Source: Vibrio sp. CAU 1672 (GTDB taxonomy: Bacteria > Pseudomonadota > Gammaproteobacteria > Enterobacterales > Vibrionaceae). From it: a stretch of DNA of 64,000 nucleotides. A program made the position numbers and the translations under genes. Below are positions 49,673 through 58,030 of this stretch, piece after piece; the first letter of the stretch is position 1, and every line of letters begins with the position of its first letter. The stretch spans positions 83,306-147,305 of the forward strand of contig NZ_JARHUF010000010.1 of NCBI RefSeq assembly GCF_029223195.1, given 5' to 3'. Below the pieces are notes generated by a model. That model was not told the origin of the DNA and searched no databases. It saw nothing but the letters and a program-made list of their open reading frames with translations.

Positions 49673-50260
49673 ATGGAAAGACTTGAGCAACAACTGGCAC
49701 TCGTGTTAGAGCTGGACCGCTTGAAAAACGTATTACGCCGCACACGGGTAAAATGTGCCGACAAGCGGTTAGAAAACAGTGCTGAGCATAGCTGGCATGT
49801 CGCGTTGATGGCCATCCTGATGCAGGAACATGCTAACGCTCCTGTCGATATTGCCCGAGTGGTTAAAATGTTGCTGATACACGATGTGGTCGAGATTGAT
49901 GCCGGTGATACGTTCGTTTATGACACTGGTGCGTCAGAGGAGCAGGCTGAGAAAGAGCAGCAGGCTGCGGAGCGCTTGTTTGGTATGTTACCAAAGGATC
50001 AAAAACAAGAACTGCTAACCTTATGGCATGAGTTTGAAGCCGCGCAGTCAGACGATGCAAAGTTTGCTAAGGCACTCGACCGCTTGATCCCAATGCTATT
50101 GAATTACCATAATAATGGTCAAAGCTGGCAGGAAAATGGTGTGAGCCGCGAGCAAGCGATGACCATTAACCAGCGAATTGAACAAGGTTCTGCCATTTTA
50201 TGGCAAAAAGCTAAACAACTTATTGAAGAAGCCACCGAGAAGGGTTGGCTGAAGTCTTAA
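49673..50260 (+). CDS. HD-domain phosphohydrolase, HDDC2-like
   Basis: The 195-residue protein has the HD metal-binding set: ENSAEHSWHVALMA, then LLIHDVVEIDAGD. This matches the YfbR/HDDC2 group, which hydrolyses deoxynucleoside monophosphates. Substrate is inferred from family. Confidence 0.88.
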   Translation: MERLEQQLALVLELDRLKNVLRRTRVKCADKRLENSAEHSWHVALMAILMQEHANAPVDIARVVKMLLIHDVVEIDAGDTFVYDTGASEEQAEKEQQAAERLFGMLPKDQKQELLTLWHEFEAAQSDDAKFAKALDRLIPMLLNYHNNGQSWQENGVSREQAMTINQRIEQGSAILWQKAKQLIEEATEKGWLKS

Positions 50261-50273
50261 TAAAGGAGACTGA

Positions 50274-50747
50274 ATGTCTTATTTGCCTTTGGACGAATAC
50301 CAAAGAAAATGGATTTTTACTCACCAATCGATGCCGGTGCCTGATGAGGATCTAGCGCAGATCAAGCCAATGACTCAAGCGCGTTCGGCGCAGTTCTGGA
50401 AAGAAAATATCAGTGCGCAGAGTCCGGATATGGATCGGTTGAGCTCACAAGACTGGCCGATGAAAGAATCAAACTGGTCTGAGCAAACTGACTGGATGGC
50501 CGCATGGGAAGCGGACGCCCCTGAGATGCCACAAGAAGTGCTGGAACATCTCGATTGGCAGGATGACGTCACGGTGTACTTTTGCTACGAAAAATACAAC
50601 GTAATTGAGACCAAATGGTCGGTATTTAAAAAGTACTGGAAGAACTTTTTGTTCTACGATGACGGGCCGATCTTAATCGCCCGTCGCCGTTCGCAGGCTC
50701 TGTGGTTTGATACCACTGGCAGCGTGAAACTTGGCGTTCGCCAATAG
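50274..50747 (+). CDS. DUF2947 protein
   Basis: The 157-residue acidic, tryptophan-rich protein resembles DUF2947 of vibrios and relatives. It begins MSYLPLDEYQRKW and has a basic terminal RRRSQALWFDT segment. AAAGGAG precedes the ATG. Function unknown. It is the last ordinary gene before the integron. Confidence 0.8.
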   Translation: MSYLPLDEYQRKWIFTHQSMPVPDEDLAQIKPMTQARSAQFWKENISAQSPDMDRLSSQDWPMKESNWSEQTDWMAAWEADAPEMPQEVLEHLDWQDDVTVYFCYEKYNVIETKWSVFKKYWKNFLFYDDGPILIARRRSQALWFDTTGSVKLGVRQ

Positions 50748-50770
50748 TGCTGTTTTTTTATCGGTCTGTT

Positions 50771-50802
50771 AAAAACCACCCGTTTTGCCAGGGTGGTTTT
50801 TT
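50771..50802. terminator. Bidirectional terminator between the DUF2947 gene and intI
   Basis: AAAAACCACCC / GGGTGGTTTTTT hairpin with A- and T-runs, between convergent genes. Confidence 0.88.
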
Positions 50803-50808
50803 ATTGCA

Positions 50809-51771
50809 TCAGAGGTTGGAGAGTGGGCTTAAAACCCCTCCGGCACCTCTCTGGATCACATGGGTATAGATTTGGGTAGTTTTGACATCGGAATGGCCTA
50901 ACTGCTCCTGAACGGTGCGAATATCGGCACCGGATTCCAGCAAGTGGGTGGCAAAACTATGTCGTAGCGTATGGCAGGTTACATTCTTTTCAATCAAGGC
51001 GTCTCTGGCAGCCCGTTTGACTGCCCGCTGAATCGCAGATTCATTAAGGTGATGACGGCGCAGTAAATCACTGTCAGGATCTCTGGAGAGCGCTGTGGAT
51101 GGGAACAGAAAATGCCAGTTAAAGTCCAGCTCAGCATTTGGGTATTTTTTAGGTAACCCGCTGGGAATATGCACGCCAATGTAGCCGGGCATATGGCGAT
51201 CCTTTTCATAGTAGCGCCGGGCAACTGCTACTTGAGCTTTAAGCGGCTCGTGCAGCTCGTGGGCCAGAGTGACGGTGCGGTTCTTACCTCCTTTTCCTTG
51301 CCAAATGCGAACAGCGCCGTAATCGTAATCGATATCTTGAACTCTTAGCCTCAGACACTCCATCACCCTTAATCCAGAGCCATATAACAATTGAACTTGC
51401 AGCGTATATTTGGGATCAATATGCTGGATGAACCGACGTACTTCTTCACGAGTCAATACGACGGGGAGTTTCTTTTCGGTGAGTGACTTTTGAAAACGCA
51501 TATCCAGAGAAAGCGGCGTTTGTAAAAACTCTTTGTATAAAAAAGAAATGGAGTTTAGTGCCAGTGCCTGAGTTTTGACGGAGACATTTTCATTAACAGC
51601 AAGATGGGTAAGAAAGGCTTCTACGTCAGATTCATTCAGTTTTGATGGATGAGCGAGGTGATGAAAAACGATAAAACGCTTTATCCAAAATAGATAAGTT
51701 TGAATGGTTTTCTTCGCATAATGTCGGGACATCATATGATCTTTTAAGCTGAGTAAGAACTGACTTTTCAT
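50809..51771 (-). CDS. intIA: Chromosomal integron integrase, IntIA type
   Basis: The 320-residue tyrosine recombinase inserts and excises gene cassettes at attI and attC. Catalytic residues are R135 (GSGLRVMECLRLRVQDID), H267-R270 (HTLRHSFATH), H293 and Y302 (TTQIYTHV). The integron-specific insert between these is present (YPNAELDFNWHFLFPS...LLRRHHLNE at about 210-253), which separates it from other phage-type integrases. It points away from the array, as in all integrons. No disruption is seen, so the enzyme is probably functional. Confidence 0.97.
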   Translation of the reverse strand: MKSQFLLSLKDHMMSRHYAKKTIQTYLFWIKRFIVFHHLAHPSKLNESDVEAFLTHLAVNENVSVKTQALALNSISFLYKEFLQTPLSLDMRFQKSLTEKKLPVVLTREEVRRFIQHIDPKYTLQVQLLYGSGLRVMECLRLRVQDIDYDYGAVRIWQGKGGKNRTVTLAHELHEPLKAQVAVARRYYEKDRHMPGYIGVHIPSGLPKKYPNAELDFNWHFLFPSTALSRDPDSDLLRRHHLNESAIQRAVKRAARDALIEKNVTCHTLRHSFATHLLESGADIRTVQEQLGHSDVKTTQIYTHVIQRGAGGVLSPLSNL

Positions 51772-51783
51772 TGGATAAGTGAT

Positions 51784-51799
51784 ATGTAAATTTATACAG
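51784..51799 (-). promoter_or_regulatory. LexA-like box upstream of intI
   Basis: On the minus strand CTGTATAAATTTACAT matches CTGT-N8-ACAG at seven of eight conserved positions. It lies 12 bases upstream of the intI start. LexA control of integron integrases, giving SOS-induced cassette exchange, is established for vibrios; occupancy here is inferred. Confidence 0.7.
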
Positions 51800-51851
51800 T
51801 GCCACTACTGTAAAGGCATTTGTCCAAATTAACATGCAGACAGCCTTCTAA

Positions 51852-51880
51852 TTGCTCGCTTAAGCACATATATTCATACT
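51852..51880 (+). promoter_or_regulatory. Possible cassette promoter Pc
   Basis: TTGCTC, a 17-base spacer and CATACT form a weak sigma70-like pair facing the array, between intI and attI. It is a guess from position and spacing. Confidence 0.3.
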
Positions 51881-51987
51881 ATTTTTCTATGGGTTTCATA
51901 AGCATGAGTGATAATATACAGGTCGCTTTTGTTATGAAAGAGGGCGGTAGCTTGGTCGGAAACCTGGCACAGTGCCGTATAGAAAGC

Positions 51988-51994
51988 GTTAGGC
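51988..51994 (+). other. attI recombination core
   Basis: GTTAGGC fits GTTRRRY. It is placed 216 bases upstream of intI because the R'' box of the first attC is GCCTAAC, its exact complement, as expected if cassette 1 starts at 51989. Outer attI binding repeats could not be defined. Confidence 0.75.
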
Positions 51995-52534
51995 AAAGGG
52001 CAGAAAGTTCTTTTGTTCTAATCTTCGTGTTCCCTTTGGTCATCGTTTTCTTTAGTCGGCAATTCCGCATTGTCGGCTCAAATCCTTGAATCTCTTCAAC
52101 CGTAAAGCATGCCAAATTTCGTGGGTTGCCTCATTGATTTTTGGTGTCGGTCGGTGGTGGGCTTAACTGGCTCAAGGCGTGGAAAGGGCAAGGTAGCCGA
52201 AGCTTTCGTTATTGCTGTCATTTCGCAGCTTTTAGTTTCTCAGTTTAAAAGCTACTTTACCGCTGAACGTCTGCGTTTCGCAGTTGTTGATACCTCGGCT
52301 GTAACATAGCGGCTTCAGTTGTTCTTGAATCACAAAAAGTCAGTGGGTGATTGGTTGCTTATCGTGTTTAAGGTATTCTGTTTTCAAACCAAGTTAGTGA
52401 GTGCGCAGGAAAATTTGCCTAACAAACAATTCAAGCTGATTCGCAACGCTCGGCGCTTTCGGTTTCAATTAGTTTGGTGATTACGGTGAAGTGTTTGAGT
52501 GCTTTGGCAGCGTTGCTCACAACTTAATTGGGCG
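51989..52534 (+). mobile_element. Cassette 1, ORF-less, distant family A member
   Basis: No credible gene is present. The segment around 52060-52130 (a CCGCATTGTCGG-like stretch, then CCGTAAA.CATGCCA, then GGGTTGC.TCATT) matches the core of family A cassettes. Its position next to attI means it was integrated most recently, if insertion at attI is the rule. Confidence 0.7.
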
Positions 52535-52540
52535 TTAGTT
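52417..52540 (+). repeat. attC site of cassette 1
   Basis: R'' GCCTAAC, R' end GTTAGTT. Pairing arms CAATT/AATTG and GCAACGC/GCGTTGC. Confidence 0.9.
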
Positions 52541-52554
52541 TTTATGGAGGTTAA

Positions 52555-52917
52555 ATGAAATATTTGATAATGATGAGTATGGCATTATTGCTGTCAGCAT
52601 GTGCGACAACACCACAAAAACTTCGTCATTCAGAGCCGGTGTTTCAGTCATCTAGCTCGATGAGCCCACCTGCTGTTGCTAGTTGTATTACTGAAAAATG
52701 GGAAAACTTAGACTATTTAGTTTATAGCCCAATGGTGACGTTTCATGAATCATCGTTAGGGTATGAGGTAATGCAGTACTTAGATGGTGAACTAGTCCAT
52801 TTAGCTGATATAGAAAAAACTGAAACAGGAAGTCATGTTAAGGTCTACACACAGTCTTTGATTCTTTGGACAGACCCAGCGGTTAAGTCTCTCATGAGCT
52901 GCGAGCTTCAAAACTAA
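52555..52917 (+). CDS. Cassette 2: predicted lipoprotein
   Basis: The 120-residue product has a lipoprotein signal (LLLSAC lipobox, Cys at 16), a Ser/Pro-rich linker and a compact domain with two further cysteines. GGAGG precedes the ATG. The TAA stop lies in the R'' box of the attC, so the gene fills the cassette. Family not recognised; outer-membrane anchoring is inferred. Confidence 0.85.
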   Translation: MKYLIMMSMALLLSACATTPQKLRHSEPVFQSSSSMSPPAVASCITEKWENLDYLVYSPMVTFHESSLGYEVMQYLDGELVHLADIEKTETGSHVKVYTQSLILWTDPAVKSLMSCELQN

Positions 52918-53036
52918 CAAGCAATTTAAGCAGATTCGCAACGCTCGGCAATTTAGGTTTGAATCAGCTTCAGTGTTTACGGCACAATGGTCTAGGTAGG
53001 TGGTGGCGTTGCTCACTACTTAATTGGGCGTTATGT
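52912..53036 (+). repeat. attC site of cassette 2
   Basis: R'' AACTAAC (complement of the cassette start GTTAGTT), R' end GTTATGT. Arms CAATT/AATTG and GCAACGC/GCGTTGC. Confidence 0.92.
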
Positions 53037-53613
53037 TTACTTGAAATTCAAAGGCTTAAAGTTCTTAGGCTCTAGTTCTTTGCCCCTTTAGCAATTCGTC
53101 CCTAGTAGACTCAGCAAATCCGCATTGTCGGCCTAAGTTCTTGAATAGCTCAGGCCGTAAAACATGCCAATATTCGTGGGTTGCTTCATTGTCAGGTCGT
53201 GGCGGTCGGCTTCTTGTTTAACTGGCTCAAAGTCGCTTTTGGATTCTTAACCAATCAGCATTTCGGCTTGGCAGTTGCCTCGGCAATTTGCCATTGTCTT
53301 GCGCTTTGGTTGGAAAGAAAGGGCGCTTGTTGTTACTCGGTCGGGTTGCCTCATTGGGCAGGGAAGAGGAATTACTTGTTTCAGGTTGGTCGCCTTTGGT
53401 GGTCAAGTTGGTTTAAACCTTATGGTTTGGTTCAGAAAATTGGTCTGAAACAGCAGTTCTTTCTCAAGTAATTCAATCGTTTGTGGTAAAACATAACAAG
53501 CAATTTAAGAGGGATTCACAACGCTTGGCACTTTTGCTTCTACTTCAGTTTTAGTGTTTATGGCACAATGCTTTAGGTTTTGATGTAAGCGTTGTTCACC
53601 CCTTAATTGGGCG
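53031..53613 (+). mobile_element. Cassette 3, ORF-less, family A1
   Basis: 583 bases and almost identical to cassette 10. A 96-codon frame from TTG 53181 exists but has no ribosome-binding site and is not kept in cassette 4, so I do not call a gene. Confidence 0.8.
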
Positions 53614-53619
53614 TTATGT
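53491..53619 (+). repeat. attC site of cassette 3
   Basis: R'' ACATAAC, R' end GTTATGT. Arms CAATT/AATTG and ACAACGC/GCGTTGT. Confidence 0.92.
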
Positions 53620-54196
53620 TTACTTGAAATTCAAAGGTTTAAAGGTCTTGGCCTCTAGTTCTTTGTCCCTCTGGCAATTCGTCTCTAGTAGACTCAGCAA
53701 ATCCGCATTGTCGGTCTAAGTTCTTGAATCTCTCAGCCCGTAAAACATGCCAATGTTCGTGGGTTGCTTCATTGTCAGGTCGTGGCGGTAGGCTTCTGGT
53801 TTAACTGGCTCAAAGTCGCATCTAGGTTCTGAGTCAATTGGCATTTTGGCTTGGCAGTTGCCTCGGCAATTCAGCATTGTTTTGCGCTTTGTTTGGAAAG
53901 AAAGGGAACTTGTCGGGGCTTAGTCGGGTTGCCTCATTGGGCAGGGAAGTGGATTTGTTTGTTTTAGGTCGGTCGCCTTTGTCGGTCAAGTTGGTTTCAG
54001 CCTTGTGGTTTGCTTCAGAAAACTAGTTAGAAATAGCAGTTCTTTCTCAAGTAAATCATGTGTTTGTGGTAAAACATAACAAGCAATTTAAGAGGGATTC
54101 ACAACGTTTGGCACTTTTGCTTCTACTTCATTTTTAGTGTTTATGGCACAATGTTTTAGGTTTGGGTGGAGGCGTTGTTCACCCCTTAATTGGGCG
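53614..54196 (+). mobile_element. Cassette 4, ORF-less, family A1
   Basis: 583 bases, the same length as cassettes 3 and 10 but with many substitutions. The longest frame (from 53838, 62 codons) differs from those of the other members, which argues against coding. Confidence 0.8.
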
Positions 54197-54202
54197 TTAT
54201 AC
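54074..54202 (+). repeat. attC site of cassette 4
   Basis: R'' ACATAAC, R' end GTTATAC. Arms CAATT/AATTG and ACAACGT/GCGTTGT. Confidence 0.92.
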
Positions 54203-54820
54203 GCTATATGAAGAAAGCCTAAAATTTCAGGCCAATAATCTCGATTTTCAGCGTTGAGTTCTGGTTTTTGGTCGTCAAAAATTTCCCATTTCAATCCTAG
54301 TTTCCTTCGGTTCGTGGCTCACTATCGGCTTGCCGTTTGTGTGATGGTTTTCTTCTTCGGTGCTGACGATGTCAGGTCAATTTGGGCAACATGTGTCGCT
54401 GAAATGCAGCTCTGCGATTTTGCCTTTCTAAAAGCCGATTTACTTGCTGAAAGGGCGCTTTCTTTGGTGTGGTGAGTTCACGTGGTTTCTGTGACTTTGT
54501 GGAAAGATCTCATTGCTAAATTGTCTTTCCAAAAGCACTTTTTGGTGTTGCTAATCCGTTTTCTACGGCGCTGGTAGTTCCAAGTGGTTTCAGTGACAAG
54601 TCGCGGTAAGTCTAAGCCTGACGTGTGTGCATCAAAGTACATATAAATCATGGTTTCAAAGTGGGGCTTGGCATAAAATCTTGGCTTAAACGTTCATGCG
54701 TATAACAAAGCGTTCAAGAGGGATTTGGCACGCGTGGCATTTTTAGTATGCGTTGGGTTCAGTGTTTACGGCGCTATGCGGTAGCTTTTGTATTGCGTGC
54801 CGGCACCCCTTAACGCGGCG
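54197..54820 (+). mobile_element. Cassette 5, ORF-less, family B
   Basis: 624 bases starting TTATACGCTATATGAAGAAA, shared with cassettes 11, 13, 18 and 20. A 73-codon frame at 54254 is not conserved in the other copies and is rejected. Confidence 0.8.
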
Positions 54821-54826
54821 TTATGT
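54700..54826 (+). repeat. attC site of cassette 5
   Basis: R'' GTATAAC, R' end GTTATGT. Arms GCGTT/AACGC and GGCACGC/GCGTGCC, unlike most others. Confidence 0.92.
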
Positions 54827-55401
54827 TTTAATTTAATTTCAATGGCTTAAATGCCTTTGAGTCGTTCTTTGCTCCTATAGCCATTCGTTGGGAGTAGACT
54901 CAGCAAATCACAATTGTCTGCCCCAATTCTTGAATTACTTCACCCGTAAAACATGCCAAGGTTCGTGGGTTGCTTCATTCGATTTTTCGGGTGGTTTGGT
55001 CGTCTTGTTTCTCTGGCTCAAAGTCGCTTTGTGCGTATTTCCCAATCAGCCAATAACCTTGGCAGTTGCCTCGGCAAATCGGTATTGTTCTGCGCTGTTG
55101 TTGCTAAGAAAGGGCGCTTGTTGAGCCTTGATCGAGTTGCCTCATTAGCAGGGAAGTGGGCTTACTCGTTTCAGGTTTTGCGTATCTGGCGGTCAAGTGA
55201 GTTCGAGCTTGTGATTTGGTTCAGAAAACTAGGTCTACACTTTAGTTCTTTGCCAAGGAAATCAACGAATTGTGCTAAAACATAACAAAGCATTTAAGAC
55301 GGATTCTCAACGCTTGGCAATTTCAGCTTAGGTCAGCTTCAGTGTTAAATGTGGCAAGGTTTAGGCTTAGGTGGTCGCGTTGTTCACCACTTAATGCGGC
55401 G
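54821..55401 (+). mobile_element. Cassette 6, ORF-less, family A2
   Basis: 581 bases. A frame from ATG 54953 (product MPRFVGCFIRFFGWFGRL...) also opens in cassette 7 but is cut short there (75 against 110 codons). It is closed by a stop at the same place in family A1. No ribosome-binding site precedes it. Coding is unlikely but not excluded. Confidence 0.75.
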
Positions 55402-55407
55402 TTATGT
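55280..55407 (+). repeat. attC site of cassette 6
   Basis: R'' ACATAAC, R' end GTTATGT. Arms GCATT/AATGC and CAACGC/GCGTTG. Confidence 0.92.
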
Positions 55408-55980
55408 TTTAATAGAATTTCAATGACTTAAGTGCCTTTGAGTCGTTCTTTGCCCCTTTAGCTACTCGCTGGGAGTAGACTCAGCAAATCACTATTGTCG
55501 CTAAGTTCTTAAATCTCTCAGCCCGTAAAACATGCCAAGGTTCGCGGGTTGCTTCATTCGAGTTTTCGGGTGGTTTGGTCGTCTTGTTTCTCTGGCTCAA
55601 AGCCGCTTTGAGCGTATTTCCCAATCAGCCAATAACCTTGGCAGTTGTCTCGGCAAATCACCATTGTTCTGCGCTGTTGTTGCTAAGAAAGGGCGCTTGT
55701 TGTGGCTTGTTCGAGTTGCCTCATTATCAGGGAAGTGGACTTACTTGTTTCTGCTTTAGTGCATCTGGCGGTCAAGTGAGTTTGAGCTTGTGATTTAGTT
55801 CAGAAATCTAGCTTTGCATCTCAGTTCTTTGCCAAGTAAATCAACGAATTGTGCTAAAACATAACAAAGCATTTAAGACGGATTCTCAACGCTTGGCGAT
55901 TTCAGCCTAGGTCATCTTCAGTGCTGAATGTGGCAAGGTTTAAGGTTGGGTGGTCGCGTTGTTCACCACTTAATGCGGCG
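55402..55980 (+). mobile_element. Cassette 7, ORF-less, family A2
   Basis: 579 bases, closely similar to the adjacent cassette 6, which suggests tandem duplication. It has no conserved full-length frame. Confidence 0.75.
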
Positions 55981-55986
55981 TTATGT
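55859..55986 (+). repeat. attC site of cassette 7
   Basis: R'' ACATAAC, R' end GTTATGT. Arms GCATT/AATGC and CAACGC/GCGTTG. Confidence 0.92.
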
Positions 55987-56006
55987 GAATTGGAGAAATT
56001 GACTAT

Positions 56007-56402
56007 ATGAAGAAGTTTATCGCTATATTTATAGCACTCTTTTGTCTAGCCTCGATTGGTGCTCAAGCTAATGATCATCAGTTAAAACAAGCATATGATA
56101 ATCATCAAAGTGATGTTCAAGTTCAAGGCTCAGGCACAGTAATTCGCTTGCTACGTGATGACAACGAAGGAAGTAGGCATCAAAAGTTTATTTTAAAGTT
56201 GGACAGTAAACAGACCTTACTTGTTGCTCACAATATTGATTTGGCTCCCAGAATTCCAAACCTAAAAGTGGGCGATCGAGTTCAGTTTTACGGTGAATAT
56301 GAATGGAATAAAAAAGGTGGTGTTATGCACTGGACACACCATGACCCAAACAATAAACACCCGCAAGGTTGGTTAAAGCACAACGGTAAGACGTACGAGT
56401 AA
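56007..56402 (+). CDS. Cassette 8: exported DUF3465-type protein
   Basis: The 131-residue product has a signal peptide (about 1-22, ending AQA). The mature domain of about 110 residues contains GSGTVIRLLRDDNEGSRHQKF and GVMHWTHHDPNNKHPQGW. This resembles DUF3465, a family often found in vibrio cassettes and thought to have an OB-like fold. TTGGAGAA precedes the ATG. Function unknown; periplasmic. Confidence 0.88.
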   Translation: MKKFIAIFIALFCLASIGAQANDHQLKQAYDNHQSDVQVQGSGTVIRLLRDDNEGSRHQKFILKLDSKQTLLVAHNIDLAPRIPNLKVGDRVQFYGEYEWNKKGGVMHWTHHDPNNKHPQGWLKHNGKTYE

Positions 56403-56409
56403 AAATTCA

Positions 56410-56534
56410 CATAACAAACTGTTCAAGAGGGATTCGCAACGCGTGGCATTCTTACTATGCGTTAGTTCTAGTGTTTAAGGCGGTATGCGGCGACTTTTGT
56501 ATTGCGTTGCTCACCCCTTAACAGGGCGTTAGGC
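56410..56534 (+). repeat. attC site of cassette 8
   Basis: R'' ACATAAC, R' end GTTAGGC. Arms CTGTT/AACAG and GCAACGC/GCGTTGC. Confidence 0.92.
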
Positions 56535-56553
56535 ATATTGTAAGGAGAAGGTG

Positions 56554-57327
56554 GTGAGATTTAATCCATTTGGCGATAGGCTTCGAGCTCTAGAATCAAA
56601 TATTTTGAAATATCGTTCATATGAAGTTCTTTTAGTAGTCTTCTATGTCGAGGAAATAAAAAATTTCGCTATGAGGACTATTCAGTCTAATGACCAACGT
56701 AAGTTTGGAGAGCCAAGAATAAGCCCTAAAACAAAGAAAAAATATCAGAAGCTATGGGATATTCTTGTTTCCGAAGGTGTACTAGAGCAAAGTGATAGGA
56801 TATTGATAGAAGACCTGATTGAGTTCAGAAATAACTCAGCTCATTCACTCGCAGATTTGTTTTCTGATCTAAACACTGATGATGTGTCAAAATTTGTTTC
56901 ACAAAAGTTCTCTTATAATCATGGTGCTGCAGTAAAAGCTGAAAAAGTATATGAACGATTAGTCGAAAATATGAATGGTAATTATTTCCTCACAATTAGT
57001 ACTGATAGTTATGTTTTTAGGAATGCTGAAAATTTATACAAAAAAGAAATGAAAAAATTGGCAGGTAAAATAAATAAGTTGTATGAGGAAAGAAAATTAG
57101 AAATCGAGCGTTTAAATGCTGAGCAAGATAGGTTTGCATCAGAACATATACACCTATTGAAGCCTATACATCCTGACAACAGAAAGGGTAACAATCAAAT
57201 CACTCCAATAGGGAAAGCGACAATGGAAAAATTATTTGATTTAGGTTATAGCAACTTGTTTATATCTTATTCGATGAAAATAAGTTTGAGAACTGTCAAT
57301 GCTTATCAAAAGAAACTATATGCCTAA
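56554..57327 (+). CDS. Cassette 9: HEPN-like protein of unknown function
   Basis: From GTG 56554 the product is 257 residues. AAGGAG is six bases upstream; GTG 56551 is also possible but too close. It is all helical and polar. RNNSAH at about residues 92-97 fits the R-x4-6-H motif of HEPN ribonucleases, followed by a long coiled-coil region and a C-terminal helix-turn-helix-like end (SMKISLRTVNAYQKKLYA). HEPN proteins are often toxins or antiviral effectors, but this is a motif-level inference. The TAA stop lies in the attC R'' box. Confidence 0.8.
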   Translation: MRFNPFGDRLRALESNILKYRSYEVLLVVFYVEEIKNFAMRTIQSNDQRKFGEPRISPKTKKKYQKLWDILVSEGVLEQSDRILIEDLIEFRNNSAHSLADLFSDLNTDDVSKFVSQKFSYNHGAAVKAEKVYERLVENMNGNYFLTISTDSYVFRNAENLYKKEMKKLAGKINKLYEERKLEIERLNAEQDRFASEHIHLLKPIHPDNRKGNNQITPIGKATMEKLFDLGYSNLFISYSMKISLRTVNAYQKKLYA

Positions 57328-57447
57328 CAAACTGTTTAAGAGTGATTCGCAACGCGTGGCATTTTTACTATGCGTTGCTTTTAGTGTTTAAGATGGTATG
57401 CGGCGGCTTTAGTATTGCGTTGCTCACACCTTAACAGGGCGTTATGT
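57322..57447 (+). repeat. attC site of cassette 9
   Basis: R'' GCCTAAC, R' end GTTATGT. Arms CTGTT/AACAG and GCAACGC/GCGTTGC. Confidence 0.92.
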
Positions 57448-58024
57448 TTACTTGAAATTCAAAGGCTTAAAGTTCTTAGGCTCTAGTTCTTTGCCCCTTT
57501 AGCAATTCGTCCCTAGTAGACTCAGCAAATCCGCATTGTCGGCCTAAGTTCTTGAATAGCTCAGGCCGTAAAACATGCCAATATTCGTGGGTTGCTTCAT
57601 TGTCAGGTCGTGGCGGTCGGCTTCTTGTTTGACTGGCTCAAAGTCGCTTTTGGATTCTTAACCAATCAGCATTTCGGCTTGGCAGTTGCCTCGGCAATTT
57701 GCCATTGTCTTGCGCTTTGGTTGGAAAGAAAGGGCGCTTGTTGTTACTCGGTCGGGTTGCCTCATTGGGCAGGGAAGAGGAATTACTTGTTTCAGGTTGG
57801 TCGCCTTTGGCGGTCAAGTTGGTTTAAACCTTGTGGTTTGGTTCGGAAAATTGGTCTGAAACAGCAGTTCTTTCTCAAGTAATTCAATCGTTTGTGGTAA
57901 AACATAACAAGCAATTTAAGAGGGATTCACAACGCTTGGCACTTTTGCTTCTACTTCAGTTTTAGTGTTTATGGCACAATGCTTTAGGTTTTGATGTAAG
58001 CGTTGTTCACCCCTTAATTGGGCG
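57442..58024 (+). mobile_element. Cassette 10, ORF-less, family A1
   Basis: 583 bases. Compared by eye with cassette 3, I find only a handful of substitutions (for example at 57631, 57811, 57832 and 57846) and no length change, so it is a recent copy. Confidence 0.85.
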
Positions 58025-58030
58025 TTATAC
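57902..58030 (+). repeat. attC site of cassette 10
   Basis: R'' ACATAAC, R' end GTTATAC. Arms CAATT/AATTG and ACAACGC/GCGTTGT. Confidence 0.92.

Noticed and set aside
51820..52089. 89-codon frame spanning attI
   Set aside because: It crosses the attI core and the cassette 1 boundary, so it cannot be a stable gene.
53181..53471. 96-codon frame in cassette 3, repeated at 57592-57882
   Set aside because: The two copies are near-identical DNA, so they do not test coding. The frame is not kept in the third A1 copy (cassette 4), starts at TTG and has no ribosome-binding site.
54254..54475. 73-codon frame in cassette 5
   Set aside because: Not conserved in the other family B copies.
54953..55285. 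MPRFVGCFI frame in family A2 cassettes
   Set aside because: It opens in cassettes 6 and 7 but has different lengths, has no ribosome-binding site, and the matching frame in A1 is stopped early.
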